Assembly (NCBI RefSeq): GCF_021295395.1
Contig: NZ_JAIWOU010000001.1
Coordinates: forward strand, 127,001-191,000
DNA from: Komagataeibacter sp. FNDCR2
GTDB taxonomy: Bacteria > Pseudomonadota > Alphaproteobacteria > Acetobacterales > Acetobacteraceae
Direction of reading: 5' to 3'
Length of the DNA: 64,000 bases
Shown: positions 1 through 8,650 of the stretch, piece after piece
Layout of the letters: each line of letters begins with the position of its first letter
How positions within the stretch are numbered: position 1 is the first letter of the stretch
The notes under the pieces: model-generated
What the model saw: only the letters and a program-made list of their open reading frames with translations
What the model was told of the DNA's origin: nothing
Database searches by the model: none
Position numbers and translations under genes: made by a program

Positions 1-556
1 CTTCCGGTCGTGTTGCCAGGGGATGATCAGTGGGGAGTGCGGCCACGATGCGGTCGCTCCACAGAGGCGTGACCCGCAAGGCGGGCGCCAGGTTGCGGCG
101 GGTGACGACCGCGAAATCGATCTGTCCGCGCTGGAGCCGGCGCAGCAGCCTCTTGCCTGTACCCTCGGAATAGCGAAAGACGATATCGGGGTGAGTGGCG
201 CGGAAGTCTGCCGTGAAGGTCGAGAGTCTTCCGGGCAGGACGCAGGTCTGGATACCGATAGAGATCTGGCCATTCTCGCCCTTGCCCGTCCGCCGAGCGC
301 GGGTGTTCATGCCTGCCACATTGTCCAGGATCGTCTGGCTCCAGCGGATGAATTCCTGACCGAACATGGTTGGAGCAGCGCCCGCCGGCGAACGGATGAA
401 CAGCCTGACATCAAGCCGCTCCTCAAGGTTATGCAGGGATCGGCTGACGGCCGATTGTCGGATGTTCAGGAAACGCGCCGCGCCGTGGATACTGCCGTGC
501 TCGGCGATTGCCCGCACGCACAGCAGTTGCCACAAATCGAATGGCGGACGGCGCAT
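1..556 (-). CDS. LysR-family transcriptional regulator (3' end outside window)
   Basis: About 185 N-terminal residues are present; the gene runs off the left edge. The N-terminus carries the winged helix-turn-helix typical of LysR proteins (residues about 5-62, with AARFLNIRQSAVSRSLHNLE as the recognition region). The start of the periplasmic-binding-protein-like effector domain follows. The ATG lies 6 bp after the stop of the RND pump gene on the same strand, so it is probably the last gene of the efflux operon and may regulate it or a neighbour. The effector is not predictable. The start is chosen because it gives the usual short LysR N-terminus and close operon spacing. Confidence 0.85.
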   Translation of the reverse strand, partial: MRRPPFDLWQLLCVRAIAEHGSIHGAARFLNIRQSAVSRSLHNLEERLDVRLFIRSPAGAAPTMFGQEFIRWSQTILDNVAGMNTRARRTGKGENGQISIGIQTCVLPGRLSTFTADFRATHPDIVFRYSEGTGKRLLRRLQRGQIDFAVVTRRNLAPALRVTPLWSDRIVAALPTDHPLATRPE

Positions 557-562
557 GGCCTG

Positions 563-3500
563 TCACACCGTCTTGCTGCGGCGCGGCCTGATGACCGTGT
601 AGACCGAGGGCAGAACGAACAGCGTCATGGTCGTGCCGACGATCATGCCGACAACGATTACCGTGCCTAGTCCGAAGCGGCTGTTCGCGCCCGCACCGGT
701 AGCGATGACCAGGGGCGCAAGCCCCACGACCATTGCTGCTGTGGTCATGATGATCGGTCGGAAACGGATGGCGGCCGCCGTCTCGATTGCTGTCCTGCGG
801 TCTACATTGTCACGATGAAGAATCTCGTTTGCGAACTCGACCATCAGGATGCCATGCTTGCTGACCAGCCCGATCAGCGTAATGAGTCCGATTTCGGTAT
901 AGATATTTAAGGTCGTCACACCGAGAGCGAGCGGAATAAGGGCGCCGAACACGGATAACGGCACACTGACAAGGATGATGACCGGGTCGGTGAAGCTGTT
1001 GTACTGAACCGACAGGACGAGATAGATCGCAATCAGTGCGAAAAGGAACGCAAAAATCAGTGCGTTTCCTTCCTGTACATACTGACGTGAATCAGACTGC
1101 CAGTCATAGCTGTAGCCGGGCGGGAACTCCGCCGCCTTTGCCTTCAGGAAGCTCACGGCGTCACCCATCGTAACACCTTTGGCGAGAATGGCCTGAAACG
1201 TGGCCGAATTCTGCTGGCCGAACTGGGGCAGGCGGTTGGGCTCGACATCGACGCGCACGCTAGCCAGGGCCGACAGCGGTACCTGATGGCCGTTCTGGTC
1301 GCGCATATAATAGGTCTTCAGCGCGTCAGGTGTCAGGCGGGACAGGGGAACGGCTTGCGGGATCACGTCATAGGACCGGCCATAATAGCCAAAGCGATTG
1401 ACGTAGTTTTCCCCGATAAGCGTATTCAGCGCGTTGCCGATCCGCTCCATACGGATCCCGAGCGCATTGGCTTTGGTCCGATCGACCGTGACCCGAACAA
1501 CCGGATTATCGAAAGCGAGGTCGCTATCGACCACGGCAAACAGACCGCTTTTAGAGGCTTCTTCCCGCAGGTGTGACATGATGCTGAAGACGTTGCGATA
1601 GGTGTCATCACTGCGAACGACCATCTGGACTGGCAGGCCGCCCGTTGAACCCGGTAGCGCCCCCATCTGGAACACGAAGACGCTGGTCCCTTGGATGGAA
1701 GCAACACGCTGTTGAAGGTCCATCTGGATTTGATCGGCGTTACGCCTGCGCTTGCCCCAGTCATCGAGATTGACACCGCCAACGCTGTTGGCAATTCCAT
1801 CGATTCCGTTCATCTGCCAGTGGCTATGGCCTTCCGGGATTTCAGACATCTTCTCGTAAAGCGCCTGGGCATAGGTCTCGACATAATGAAGATTGGCGTA
1901 TTGCGGAGCCTTGACCGCAGTATAGACGATGTCCTGGTCCTCATTGGGTGCCAGTTCGCTCTGCGAGACATGCAGCATGACCGGAATAAGAAGGAAGATC
2001 ACTGCTGCCGTGCCGAGTGGAACCCAGCGATGCCGTAGCGAAAAGTCGAGCACGGTTTCATAGCGCGCGGTCATGAAACCGAAGGCACGCTCGGCCATCC
2101 GTTCCATGAAGCCTTCTTTTTCTTTCGCTTTGAGCAATTTTGCGCTCATGAGCGGCGACAGGGTGAGTGCGACGACCCCGGAGACGATGACGGACCCGGC
2201 CAGCGTGAGCGCGAATTCCCGGAACAGCGTGCCTGTCAGTCCACCCATGAAAGCGATCGGGGCGTAAACTGCTGTGAGTGTAAGGGTCATCGCGACAACA
2301 GGGCCTGCTACCTCACGAGCCCCGAGTAATGCGGCGTCGAAGGGGGATTTGCCCTCTTCGATATGGCGATGGACGTTCTCGATCACGACGATGGCGTCAT
2401 CGACCACGAGCCCGATCGACAGCACCATCGCCAGCAGGGTGAGCAGATTCAGGCTGAACCCGAAGGTGTACATCAGCCCGACCGCGCCGAGCATTGACAG
2501 CGGAATGGTCGCTATCGGCACGATCACCGCCCGCACGGTGCCGAGGGAGAGATAGATCACCAGGATCACGATGAGCAGCGCCTCGACGAAGGTCTCGGTG
2601 ACTTCGTCGATCGACGCCTGGATGAAATGCGCGGTCTCGTAAGGGACGCGGACATCAATTCCCGGCGGAAGCGTCGCCTTGAGTTTCGGCATGATCTCGT
2701 TGAGACGCGAGATGATCGTCAGCGGGTTGCCCGTCGGCGACGGCTCCAGCCCCACGAAGATCGAAGGACGTGGCGTCGGCTTGCCATTCGGTGGCCGAAG
2801 CGTGCTGGTTTGCGAACTGGTGTCCGTATTGTCCGGCCCCAGTTCTGCGCGTCCGATGTCCCGCACCCGGATAACCCGGCCACCGGCCGAGCGCAGCACC
2901 ATATCACGGAATTCCTCGACCGTTTTCAGATCCGTGTTGAGGTTGATATTGCTGATCGTATAAACGCCACGGATCCTGCCGGGTGCGGCCTGGAAATTGT
3001 TTTCCCGGATTGCTTGCGCAACGTCCTCGCCCGTCATGTCGTTGGCAGCCAGCTTCTCTGGGTCGAGCCAGAGCCGCATCGAAAGGCGCTGCTCTCCGAA
3101 ATAACTGATCTCGGATACACCCTCTATGCCCGAGAGCATCGGTGCTGCGACCCGGTGGATATAATCCGAGATTTCGTAGAGAGGCCGCGTCGTACTGGCA
3201 AAACCAATATAGGCGACGGCGGTAAAGCCGCCCGAGGTGCGTTTGATGACCGGATCATACGCGCCTTCCGGCAGGCGGTATTTGACCGCGTTCACCTTGG
3301 ACATCACGTCGGTCAGGGCGTGCATGGAATCATAATTCAGCATCATGCGCACCGTCACCACGCTGAGGCCCTGCGTGGTGGTGGAGGAAAGATAATCGAT
3401 GCCCTCGACGGACGCGACGGCCTCGCTGATCGGCTGGGTCACGAAGCCCTGCATGAGATCCGATGATGCCCCCGGATAGCGGGTCGAGATCAGGATCGTG

Positions 3501-3628
3501 GAGGTTTCGAGGGTCGGATATTGACGTGTTGCGATGGAATTGAAGCCCTTGATCCCGAAGAGAACAATCAGGATCGTCACGACAATCGCGAGGACAGGCC
3601 GCCGAAGGAAGCGATCAGTAAAACTCAT
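563..3628 (-). CDS. RND efflux pump, inner-membrane transporter (HAE1/AcrB-MexF type)
   Basis: The 1021-residue protein has the length and layout of hydrophobe/amphiphile RND pumps: TM1 near residues 10-28, a large periplasmic loop, a TM2-6 block, a second loop and TM7-12. The proton-relay Asp pair is visible in TM4 (LSIGLVVDDAIVVIENV, about residues 400-415). It would export drugs or other amphiphiles by proton antiport together with the adaptor and outer-membrane factor encoded just upstream. The start overlaps the adaptor stop by 4 bp (ATGA), which indicates translational coupling. The substrate cannot be read from the sequence. Confidence 0.95.
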   Translation of the reverse strand: MSFTDRFLRRPVLAIVVTILIVLFGIKGFNSIATRQYPTLETSTILISTRYPGASSDLMQGFVTQPISEAVASVEGIDYLSSTTTQGLSVVTVRMMLNYDSMHALTDVMSKVNAVKYRLPEGAYDPVIKRTSGGFTAVAYIGFASTTRPLYEISDYIHRVAAPMLSGIEGVSEISYFGEQRLSMRLWLDPEKLAANDMTGEDVAQAIRENNFQAAPGRIRGVYTISNINLNTDLKTVEEFRDMVLRSAGGRVIRVRDIGRAELGPDNTDTSSQTSTLRPPNGKPTPRPSIFVGLEPSPTGNPLTIISRLNEIMPKLKATLPPGIDVRVPYETAHFIQASIDEVTETFVEALLIVILVIYLSLGTVRAVIVPIATIPLSMLGAVGLMYTFGFSLNLLTLLAMVLSIGLVVDDAIVVIENVHRHIEEGKSPFDAALLGAREVAGPVVAMTLTLTAVYAPIAFMGGLTGTLFREFALTLAGSVIVSGVVALTLSPLMSAKLLKAKEKEGFMERMAERAFGFMTARYETVLDFSLRHRWVPLGTAAVIFLLIPVMLHVSQSELAPNEDQDIVYTAVKAPQYANLHYVETYAQALYEKMSEIPEGHSHWQMNGIDGIANSVGGVNLDDWGKRRRNADQIQMDLQQRVASIQGTSVFVFQMGALPGSTGGLPVQMVVRSDDTYRNVFSIMSHLREEASKSGLFAVVDSDLAFDNPVVRVTVDRTKANALGIRMERIGNALNTLIGENYVNRFGYYGRSYDVIPQAVPLSRLTPDALKTYYMRDQNGHQVPLSALASVRVDVEPNRLPQFGQQNSATFQAILAKGVTMGDAVSFLKAKAAEFPPGYSYDWQSDSRQYVQEGNALIFAFLFALIAIYLVLSVQYNSFTDPVIILVSVPLSVFGALIPLALGVTTLNIYTEIGLITLIGLVSKHGILMVEFANEILHRDNVDRRTAIETAAAIRFRPIIMTTAAMVVGLAPLVIATGAGANSRFGLGTVIVVGMIVGTTMTLFVLPSVYTVIRPRRSKTV

Positions 3629-4695
3629 TGTGCCAGTTCCCGCAGGCCGGCCAGAGGCAGGACTTCCGGAATCTCGCGCACCTTCACGCCGGTGACGAGG
3701 CGGTTCTGGCCGCTGGTTACGACACGGTCGTCCGGCTTCACCCCGTCATCGATAACCACCCATCCGTTGCGGCGGTCGCCCGCGCGTACAGCCGTCGCGG
3801 TGACGGTCGGACCATCGGTGGATGGCTGCTCGACGAAAAGCGTCTCTCCGTAGGCGGTATAGGTGACGGCGGTTTCCGGGACCACGAGGTGTGGCGCCAC
3901 CTTCGCGGCAATGGAGACATGGGCGTAGGTGCCCGGATGCAGGTCGGCCGGCGGCGCGTCGAGCAGGGCCTGAATGGAGAGCGTATGCGAACCGTCGATG
4001 CGCGGGTCGATGGTGGTGACCGTGGCGGTGAAATCCTGCCCCGGCGTCGTGTCGAATGTCAGGTGGACGGTCTGCCCGAGCTGCACGCTGGCTGCGTTCT
4101 CCTCGGCGAGGATGAAGTTCACTCGCATCCGGGCGTAGGACGTCAGCGTGGCGATGGCATCACCCGGATTCAGATACTGGCCGAGATTGATCTGTCTGAT
4201 CCCGACGGAGCCGTCGAAGGGCGCGCGGATATGCTTCTGGTCGATCACCGCCTGCACTCTGGCGACATTGCCTTTCGCTGCTTCGAAGCGCGCCGTGGCT
4301 GTCTCCAGATCCTCGTGGCTCTCCACCCCGGTGCGGATGAGAGAACGGGCACGGGCCAGATCGGCCTCGGCCGCGCGCAATTCGCCGCTCTGGCGGATCA
4401 GCTCGCCCTGTTCCGGTGCGTCATTGAGGACCAGGAGCAGCTGGCCTTTCCGGACGATCGCCCCGGAATCGAAATCCAGTTCAGTGATCCGGCCGGCGAT
4501 TTCAGGGGAGAGCGTTACCCCCTGGAACGGCTCGACCTGACCGATCGTCTCGATATGGGCGGCGAAAGGGACGGGTCTGACCGGCCAGACGGATACCGCT
4601 GTTGCCGGAGTGTCCGCAGCCCTGCCGGCGGCGGGCAGGGACATCAGCACCGCGAGAGCGGTGGCATAGTGCCAGGGGACGAAGAAGCGTCGCAC
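3625..4695 (-). CDS. RND efflux periplasmic adaptor (membrane fusion protein)
   Basis: This 356-residue adaptor has an N-terminal signal sequence (hydrophobic stretch to about residue 26, ending GRAADTPA). A biotinyl-lipoyl-like half-domain follows (GRITELDFDSGAIVRKGQLL), then an alpha-helical hairpin (about 95-160), the second lipoyl half (IRAPFDGSVGIRQINLGQYL) and a beta-barrel/membrane-proximal C-terminus. It bridges the inner-membrane pump and the outer-membrane channel. It lies about 95 bp downstream of the outer-membrane factor gene and overlaps the pump gene by 4 bp. An 18-bp palindrome sits just upstream of its start. Confidence 0.93.
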   Translation of the reverse strand: MRRFFVPWHYATALAVLMSLPAAGRAADTPATAVSVWPVRPVPFAAHIETIGQVEPFQGVTLSPEIAGRITELDFDSGAIVRKGQLLLVLNDAPEQGELIRQSGELRAAEADLARARSLIRTGVESHEDLETATARFEAAKGNVARVQAVIDQKHIRAPFDGSVGIRQINLGQYLNPGDAIATLTSYARMRVNFILAEENAASVQLGQTVHLTFDTTPGQDFTATVTTIDPRIDGSHTLSIQALLDAPPADLHPGTYAHVSIAAKVAPHLVVPETAVTYTAYGETLFVEQPSTDGPTVTATAVRAGDRRNGWVVIDDGVKPDDRVVTSGQNRLVTGVKVREIPEVLPLAGLRELAQ

Positions 4696-4718
4696 AGATA
4701 TCTCCCGAAGTTATTGTT

Positions 4719-4736
4719 ATACGCGGATATACGTAT
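4719..4736. promoter_or_regulatory. Palindromic operator candidate (site 1 of 3) upstream of the adaptor gene
   Basis: The sequence ATACG-CGGATATA-CGTAT is an inverted repeat of 5-bp arms with an 8-bp spacer containing ATA at spacer positions 4-6. It lies about 25 bp upstream of the adaptor ATG. The same architecture recurs at 6345-6362 and 7601-7618, which argues for one shared regulator. The ArsR-type protein encoded at 6465 is the nearest candidate. Confidence 0.6.
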
Positions 4737-4789
4737 CTAAAGGGCTGGAAAATCCGGACATTGGAGGCCGAACGCGCATCAGATGCCGG

Positions 4790-6310
4790 TCATCGCGCCG
4801 CGAGCCGGACGGATCGCCACTGATCGGATGTGACATGGGCGTCGGCCAGGCCACCGCCCGTCGCCACCATGATCCGCACCGTCTGACGGAACATCTCGGT
4901 CTGTGCCCGCACCGTGTTCTGGCGCGCGAGCAGAACGAGCCGTCGGGCGTTGATCGGCTGGAGGATGGTCTCCCGGCCCGCCTGATAACCGGCCTGGCTC
5001 AGGGTCAGCGCGTCATCGGCCGAGGTCAGGGCCTGCCGCTGGTTGTCCAGCTCCGTCGTGGCGTTCATCAGGCCGTTCAGGCCATCGGCGACTTCGCGGA
5101 AGCCATTGATGACTACCGACTGGTAGTGATCGAAAGCGATCCGGCAATCCTCTTCCGCCTGCTTTTTCCGGGCCATCAGGGTGCCGCCATGGAACAGCGG
5201 CAGAGCTGCGCCACCGATCAGACGCCATGCCGCGCCGGCAGGGCCGCCCATCAGCCCCTCGGCGGCGACGGCCGCGCTGAGGGTCAGGCGGGGATAGAGG
5301 TCGGCGGTCCGGACGCCGATTTCGGCATTCGCCGCGCGCATCATGGCTTCGGCGCCGATGATGTCCGGACGGGCGTGAACGAGTTCGGATGGCACCACCA
5401 CAGGGATGTCAGGCGGGAGGCTGAAATCCGCGAGGGTCAAGGTCGGGGCAGTCCAGTTGGCGGGCGAATGCCCGGTCAGGACGGCCAGCGCCGTTCGCGC
5501 GGCCTCATGGGCATTGATCAGTGGTGGCAGAAGAGACTGGTCGTGCGCCAGTTGTGCTTCAGCGGTCACGACATCCAGCCGGGGCCTCCTGCCCGCCTGC
5601 CAGGCGAGCGTCGCCAGCCGGAGCGTTTCCCGGTCGGTGTCGATCACGCTGCGGACCACGGCGATCTGGTCTGCTATCGAGGCCGCTTCGAAGGCGGTCA
5701 GGACCGTGTCGCCGATCACCAGCAGCATCGTGACATCACGGCGCTCCTGTTCGGCATCCTTCTGCGCGCCGGCCATCTGCACCAGCCGATGGTTGCCACC
5801 GAAAATATCGGGGTCATAGGAAACGTCGAGGCCGGCCGAATAGGCGGAGAAGGCCGGGAAGGTCCACGCCCAGGGACCGAACAGGGCGGCCCCGTATTCC
5901 TGCCGCCCCTCGGTCCCGGTGGCGTCGATCTGAGGCATCAGGCTGCCTTGCGCGGCATGGAGCCCCTCAGCGGCCTTGCGAAGGTTGGCCTGGGCTGACT
6001 GGATCGACCAGTTGTTCCGACGTGCCTCGGTGACGAGGGTGTCCAGCCGGGGCGAGCGAAAGAGACGCCACCAGTCGGAGACTGGCTTTCCGGCAGCCTG
6101 CTTCGTGGAGTTGGCCGAAGCGACGGTCGCGGTTTCCGACCGGGTTTCGCCAAATGTTGCGGCGTCTGGTGATAGGGGAGCCTTGTAGGTCGGGCCGACT
6201 GTGCAGCCTGTGAGGCCCGGCATCAGGACAACGAGAATCAGCCGGGCCGCGCGTGATGCGGCGGCGACCCGCTTTGGACTATGGGTATGGAGTAGGAAAT
6301 TGGGTGGCAA
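4790..6310 (-). CDS. RND efflux outer-membrane factor, NodT/OprM-type lipoprotein
   Basis: The 506-residue protein starts with a positively charged leader and a lipobox (VLMPGLTGC, acylated Cys near residue 36) followed by TVGPTYKAP, the classic mature start of NodT-family outer-membrane lipoproteins. Two TolC-like helical repeat halves follow. It would form the trimeric channel that completes the pump. It is the first gene of the operon, and the promoter region shared with the divergent ArsR-type regulator contains palindrome site 2. The first ATG is kept because it gives a long but plausible n-region; a later start at residue 30 (MPGLTGC) would be too short. Confidence 0.92.
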   Translation of the reverse strand: MPPNFLLHTHSPKRVAAASRAARLILVVLMPGLTGCTVGPTYKAPLSPDAATFGETRSETATVASANSTKQAAGKPVSDWWRLFRSPRLDTLVTEARRNNWSIQSAQANLRKAAEGLHAAQGSLMPQIDATGTEGRQEYGAALFGPWAWTFPAFSAYSAGLDVSYDPDIFGGNHRLVQMAGAQKDAEQERRDVTMLLVIGDTVLTAFEAASIADQIAVVRSVIDTDRETLRLATLAWQAGRRPRLDVVTAEAQLAHDQSLLPPLINAHEAARTALAVLTGHSPANWTAPTLTLADFSLPPDIPVVVPSELVHARPDIIGAEAMMRAANAEIGVRTADLYPRLTLSAAVAAEGLMGGPAGAAWRLIGGAALPLFHGGTLMARKKQAEEDCRIAFDHYQSVVINGFREVADGLNGLMNATTELDNQRQALTSADDALTLSQAGYQAGRETILQPINARRLVLLARQNTVRAQTEMFRQTVRIMVATGGGLADAHVTSDQWRSVRLAAR

Positions 6311-6344
6311 GGCGGCCTCCGGTCGTCATGAACGAGTCTCAATG

Positions 6345-6362
6345 ATACGAACATAGACGTAC
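6345..6362. promoter_or_regulatory. Palindromic operator candidate (site 2 of 3) between outer-membrane factor and ArsR-type gene
   Basis: ATACG-AACATAGA-CGTAC has the same 5-8-5 architecture as the sites at 4719 and 7601, again with ATA at spacer positions 4-6. It lies 35 bp upstream of the outer-membrane factor start and about 100 bp upstream of the ATG of the divergent regulator. A repressor bound here could control both directions, including its own gene. Confidence 0.6.
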
Positions 6363-6464
6363 ATACGGATTAAAGGCCAGTCTTATTGGGACACAGGCTT
6401 ATGACGGGGGCTCGGAAGCAGCGTTTTCTTGACCCGCTCCCATGATACGCGTACCAATCCACGC

Positions 6465-6827
6465 ATGATCGCACGTCATCCGAAACGCGAGGATATCCGG
6501 CTCGACGCCGTGCTGACGGCGTTGGGCAATCCCATCCGTCTTGCTGCCGTGCGGACGATTGCCGTGGGCGGCGAACATCCTTGCTGTGATGTGCTGCCGC
6601 AGATTCCGAAATCCACCATGACCCATCACTGGCGCGCCTTGCGTGACAGCGGCGTGGTCTGGCAGCGCCATATCGGTCGGGAATACCGTCTTGAGTTGAG
6701 GCGCGAGGATCTGGACAGCCGGTTTCCCGGTCTGCTGGATTCCATTCTTGGTCCGCTCACCAGCGACCCACTCACGCAGGAGACGATTTCCGAATACGAC
6801 CGGTCCCGCCAAGGCGCGCCTGCCTGA
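6465..6827 (+). CDS. ArsR-family winged-helix transcriptional regulator
   Basis: The protein is about 120 residues long and opens with RLDAVLTALGNPIRLAAVR, the typical first helices of ArsR/SmtB-type regulators. A winged helix containing PKSTMTHHWRALRDSGVVWQ (recognition helix) and the wing RHIGREYRLELRREDL follows. The ATG at 6465 is preferred to an upstream TTG at 6429 because the domain starts right after it. The Cys-Cys pair in GGEHPCCDVL could be a redox or metal switch, but this is inference. The gene is divergent from the efflux operon and convergent with a FrnE-like gene. All three promoters share the same palindrome, so it is the likely local repressor. Confidence 0.85.
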   Translation: MIARHPKREDIRLDAVLTALGNPIRLAAVRTIAVGGEHPCCDVLPQIPKSTMTHHWRALRDSGVVWQRHIGREYRLELRREDLDSRFPGLLDSILGPLTSDPLTQETISEYDRSRQGAPA

Positions 6828-6853
6828 CGGGATTGCCGGCGGGACGGCTTTGC

Positions 6854-7576
6854 TCAGGGACTGCCGGAGGTGGAAGACGGGATAACGCATCCCGTGCTGT
6901 CGCAGGTCATGCCGGCGGTAGGATTCTCGGACGCCGTTTTGCGTGCCTCGTTCCATGACTGGCGCAGGGCGGCCAGAAATTGTGCTTTCGGCTGCGCACC
7001 TGAAAGAGCGTAGGCACCGTCGAAGACAAAGAAGGGCACGCCATGAACGCCCGCCTGTGACGCACGGGTTTCATCGTGCCTGACTGCTTCGGCGAAGTCG
7101 GTGCTCGACAGCATGGCGCGCACGGCGTCGCCATCAAGACCGACATCCTGCGCAAGGCCGACAAGTACGTCATGGTCGGCGAGGGGGGAGTTGTCGGTGA
7201 AATAGGCCCGGAACAGCCGCTCCTTCATCTCCGCGCCGTGACCGTGCTGTTCGGCGAATTTGGTCAGCCGGTGTGCGTCGAAGGTGTTGGTGTAGCGGAC
7301 CGAGGCATAGCGCATGTCGAGACCGCATCTCTCGCCCATGGATGTGATGTGGTCGATCATGGCCTCGGCGTCGCTCCGGCTTTTGCCGTATTTCCGCATG
7401 ATGCGGTCGAGCGTTGTGGTGGTCACTGCTGGACCCGACGTGGGATCGAGTTCGAAGGCTCGAAAGACGATCTCGACTTCGCGGGCATGTTCGAACTCGG
7501 CTAGGGCGGCTTCGAGAAACCGCTTGCCGATATAACAGTAGGGGCAGGCATAGTCGGACCAGATTTCGAGTTTCAT
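6854..7576 (-). CDS. DsbA-family (FrnE-like) thiol oxidoreductase
   Basis: The 240-residue protein begins MKLEIWSDYACPYCYIGK, with a CPYC redox motif at residues 11-14. It has the DsbA/FrnE-type thioredoxin fold with helical insertion, and the cis-Pro loop region is visible in GVHGVPFFVFDGAYALSGAQ. There is no signal peptide, so it is probably cytoplasmic, as FrnE proteins are. FrnE-type proteins are linked to polyketide isomerisation or oxidative-stress tolerance. The gene is convergent with the ArsR-type gene and has palindrome site 3 in its promoter, which suggests co-regulation with the efflux pump. Confidence 0.88.
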   Translation of the reverse strand: MKLEIWSDYACPYCYIGKRFLEAALAEFEHAREVEIVFRAFELDPTSGPAVTTTTLDRIMRKYGKSRSDAEAMIDHITSMGERCGLDMRYASVRYTNTFDAHRLTKFAEQHGHGAEMKERLFRAYFTDNSPLADHDVLVGLAQDVGLDGDAVRAMLSSTDFAEAVRHDETRASQAGVHGVPFFVFDGAYALSGAQPKAQFLAALRQSWNEARKTASENPTAGMTCDSTGCVIPSSTSGSP

Positions 7577-7600
7577 GACAGCCTCCGCATGCTTGATAAT

Positions 7601-7618
7601 GTACGATTATACCCGTAC
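7601..7618. promoter_or_regulatory. Palindromic operator candidate (site 3 of 3) between FrnE-like and esterase genes
   Basis: GTACG-ATTATACC-CGTAC is a perfect 5-bp inverted repeat around an 8-bp spacer, with ATA at spacer positions 4-6 as at the other two sites. It is 25 bp upstream of the FrnE-like start and about 50 bp upstream of the divergent esterase start, so it could control both. Confidence 0.6.
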
Positions 7619-7666
7619 CATGGTTTCATCAAGCATTACGAACGCCAATGGTGAAGGGAGCAGGGA

Positions 7667-8335
7667 ATGAAGCCGCTGAAAGCGCTGGAGGTCGAAACAG
7701 GGCAAAATCCCGTTGCGTCGATCATCCTTATTCACGGCCTGGGGGCGAGTGGCCGGGATCTGGTGCCCCTTGCCCAGGCGCTCGACCTGAGCTCCATCGG
7801 CGTGGTCCGGTTCATTTTTCCCAACGCACCTGTCCGGCCGGTTTCGGTCTGTGGTGGTGAGCGCATGCCGGCGTGGTATGATCTTCTCGCGCCTGACCTG
7901 CTTCTGCGGGAAGATGAGTCAGGGCTACGTGATGCCCAGACCTATCTGACGAGCCTGATCGACCAGGAAGTCGCGCGCGGCATTCCGTCCCGGCGCATCG
8001 TGCTCGGCGGGTTTTCCTAGGGTTGTGCGATGTCGCTGATGACCGGGGTGCGCTACCCGTTGCCACTGGCAGGGATCGCCGGTCTGTCGGGCTATCTGCC
8101 GCTGGCCGGGCAGACGGGAAGGGAGGCAACGGAAGCAAACCGCGCGACGCCGGTTTTTCTGGCGCACGGTGAAGGCGACACGGTCGTGCCGCTGGCGGCG
8201 GCGCGCCTCGCACGGGACTGGCTGCGTGCCGAGGGGCATGACGTTGCCTGGCATGTCTACCCGATGGCGCATGAGATCGTCGGTGCGGAGATCGCCGATC
8301 TCAATGGCTGGTTGGCAGAGCGTCTCGTGTCATGA
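7667..8335 (+). pseudogene. Carboxylesterase/phospholipase-type alpha/beta hydrolase, interrupted by in-frame TAG
   Basis: Read through, this is a 222-residue Abhydrolase_2 carboxylesterase: oxyanion region ILIHGLGASGRD (about 20-31), nucleophile elbow GGFS at 114-117, acid region AHGEGDTVVP and histidine in YPMAHEI. Codon 118, immediately after the catalytic Ser, is TAG where the family normally has Gln (GFSQG). The frame then continues uninterrupted (GCAMSL) to a normal stop. A single C-to-T change of CAG explains it. Unless the amber is suppressed, the product is a 117-residue fragment lacking Asp and His. The ATG follows a good Shine-Dalgarno (GGGAGCAGGGA). The gene is divergent from the FrnE-like gene and shares palindrome site 3. 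Confidence 0.85.
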
Positions 8336-8336
8336 T

Positions 8337-8388
8337 GGTATCGGTTAAGGGGAGGTAGGGTCGGCGGACCGGCCTGATACCGTTTTTT
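8337..8388 (+). terminator. Probable rho-independent terminator after the esterase
   Basis: The outer stem GGTATC (8337-8342) pairs with GATACC (8376-8381), with an inner GGTC/GGACC hairpin. It is followed by G and six T residues (8383-8388). It starts just after the esterase stop codon. Confidence 0.5.
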
Positions 8389-8650
8389 CAGTTTAATGAT
8401 TTTGTCGGGAAGGGGGGGCAGGCGGAATGTCGGTTATTGGGAAGGGATGACCAAAAGCAGCCATTCCCAGCACTCACGTTCATTACGCTACCGACCGCAT
8501 CCGGACATTCGCGCCTCGAACTTTGAATGGCCGCTTGCGCCAGCGGGAGTGGATGTAGTGGAGGATCGGCCGATCTGGCCGCGAAAGCGTTCGCTCACCG
8601 ATATTTCGAATGTGCGTGTCCGATGTCGGTTCGACAAATAGCCCGACGGG
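8389..8650. other. Intergenic stretch, no gene recognised
   Basis: This is non-coding DNA between the esterase terminator and the 3' end of the STAND NTPase gene. No RNA gene or IS end was recognised. An 11-bp sequence CCGGACATTCG at 8501-8511 recurs in inverted orientation at 11179-11189, upstream of the STAND gene. Confidence 0.4.

Noticed and set aside
23-670. Plus-strand 215-codon open frame at the left end
   Set aside because: It is antisense to a clear LysR gene and the pump 3' end and has no family features.
4835-5998. Plus-strand 387-codon open frame
   Set aside because: It is antisense to the outer-membrane factor gene with GC-rich composition artefacts and no domain.
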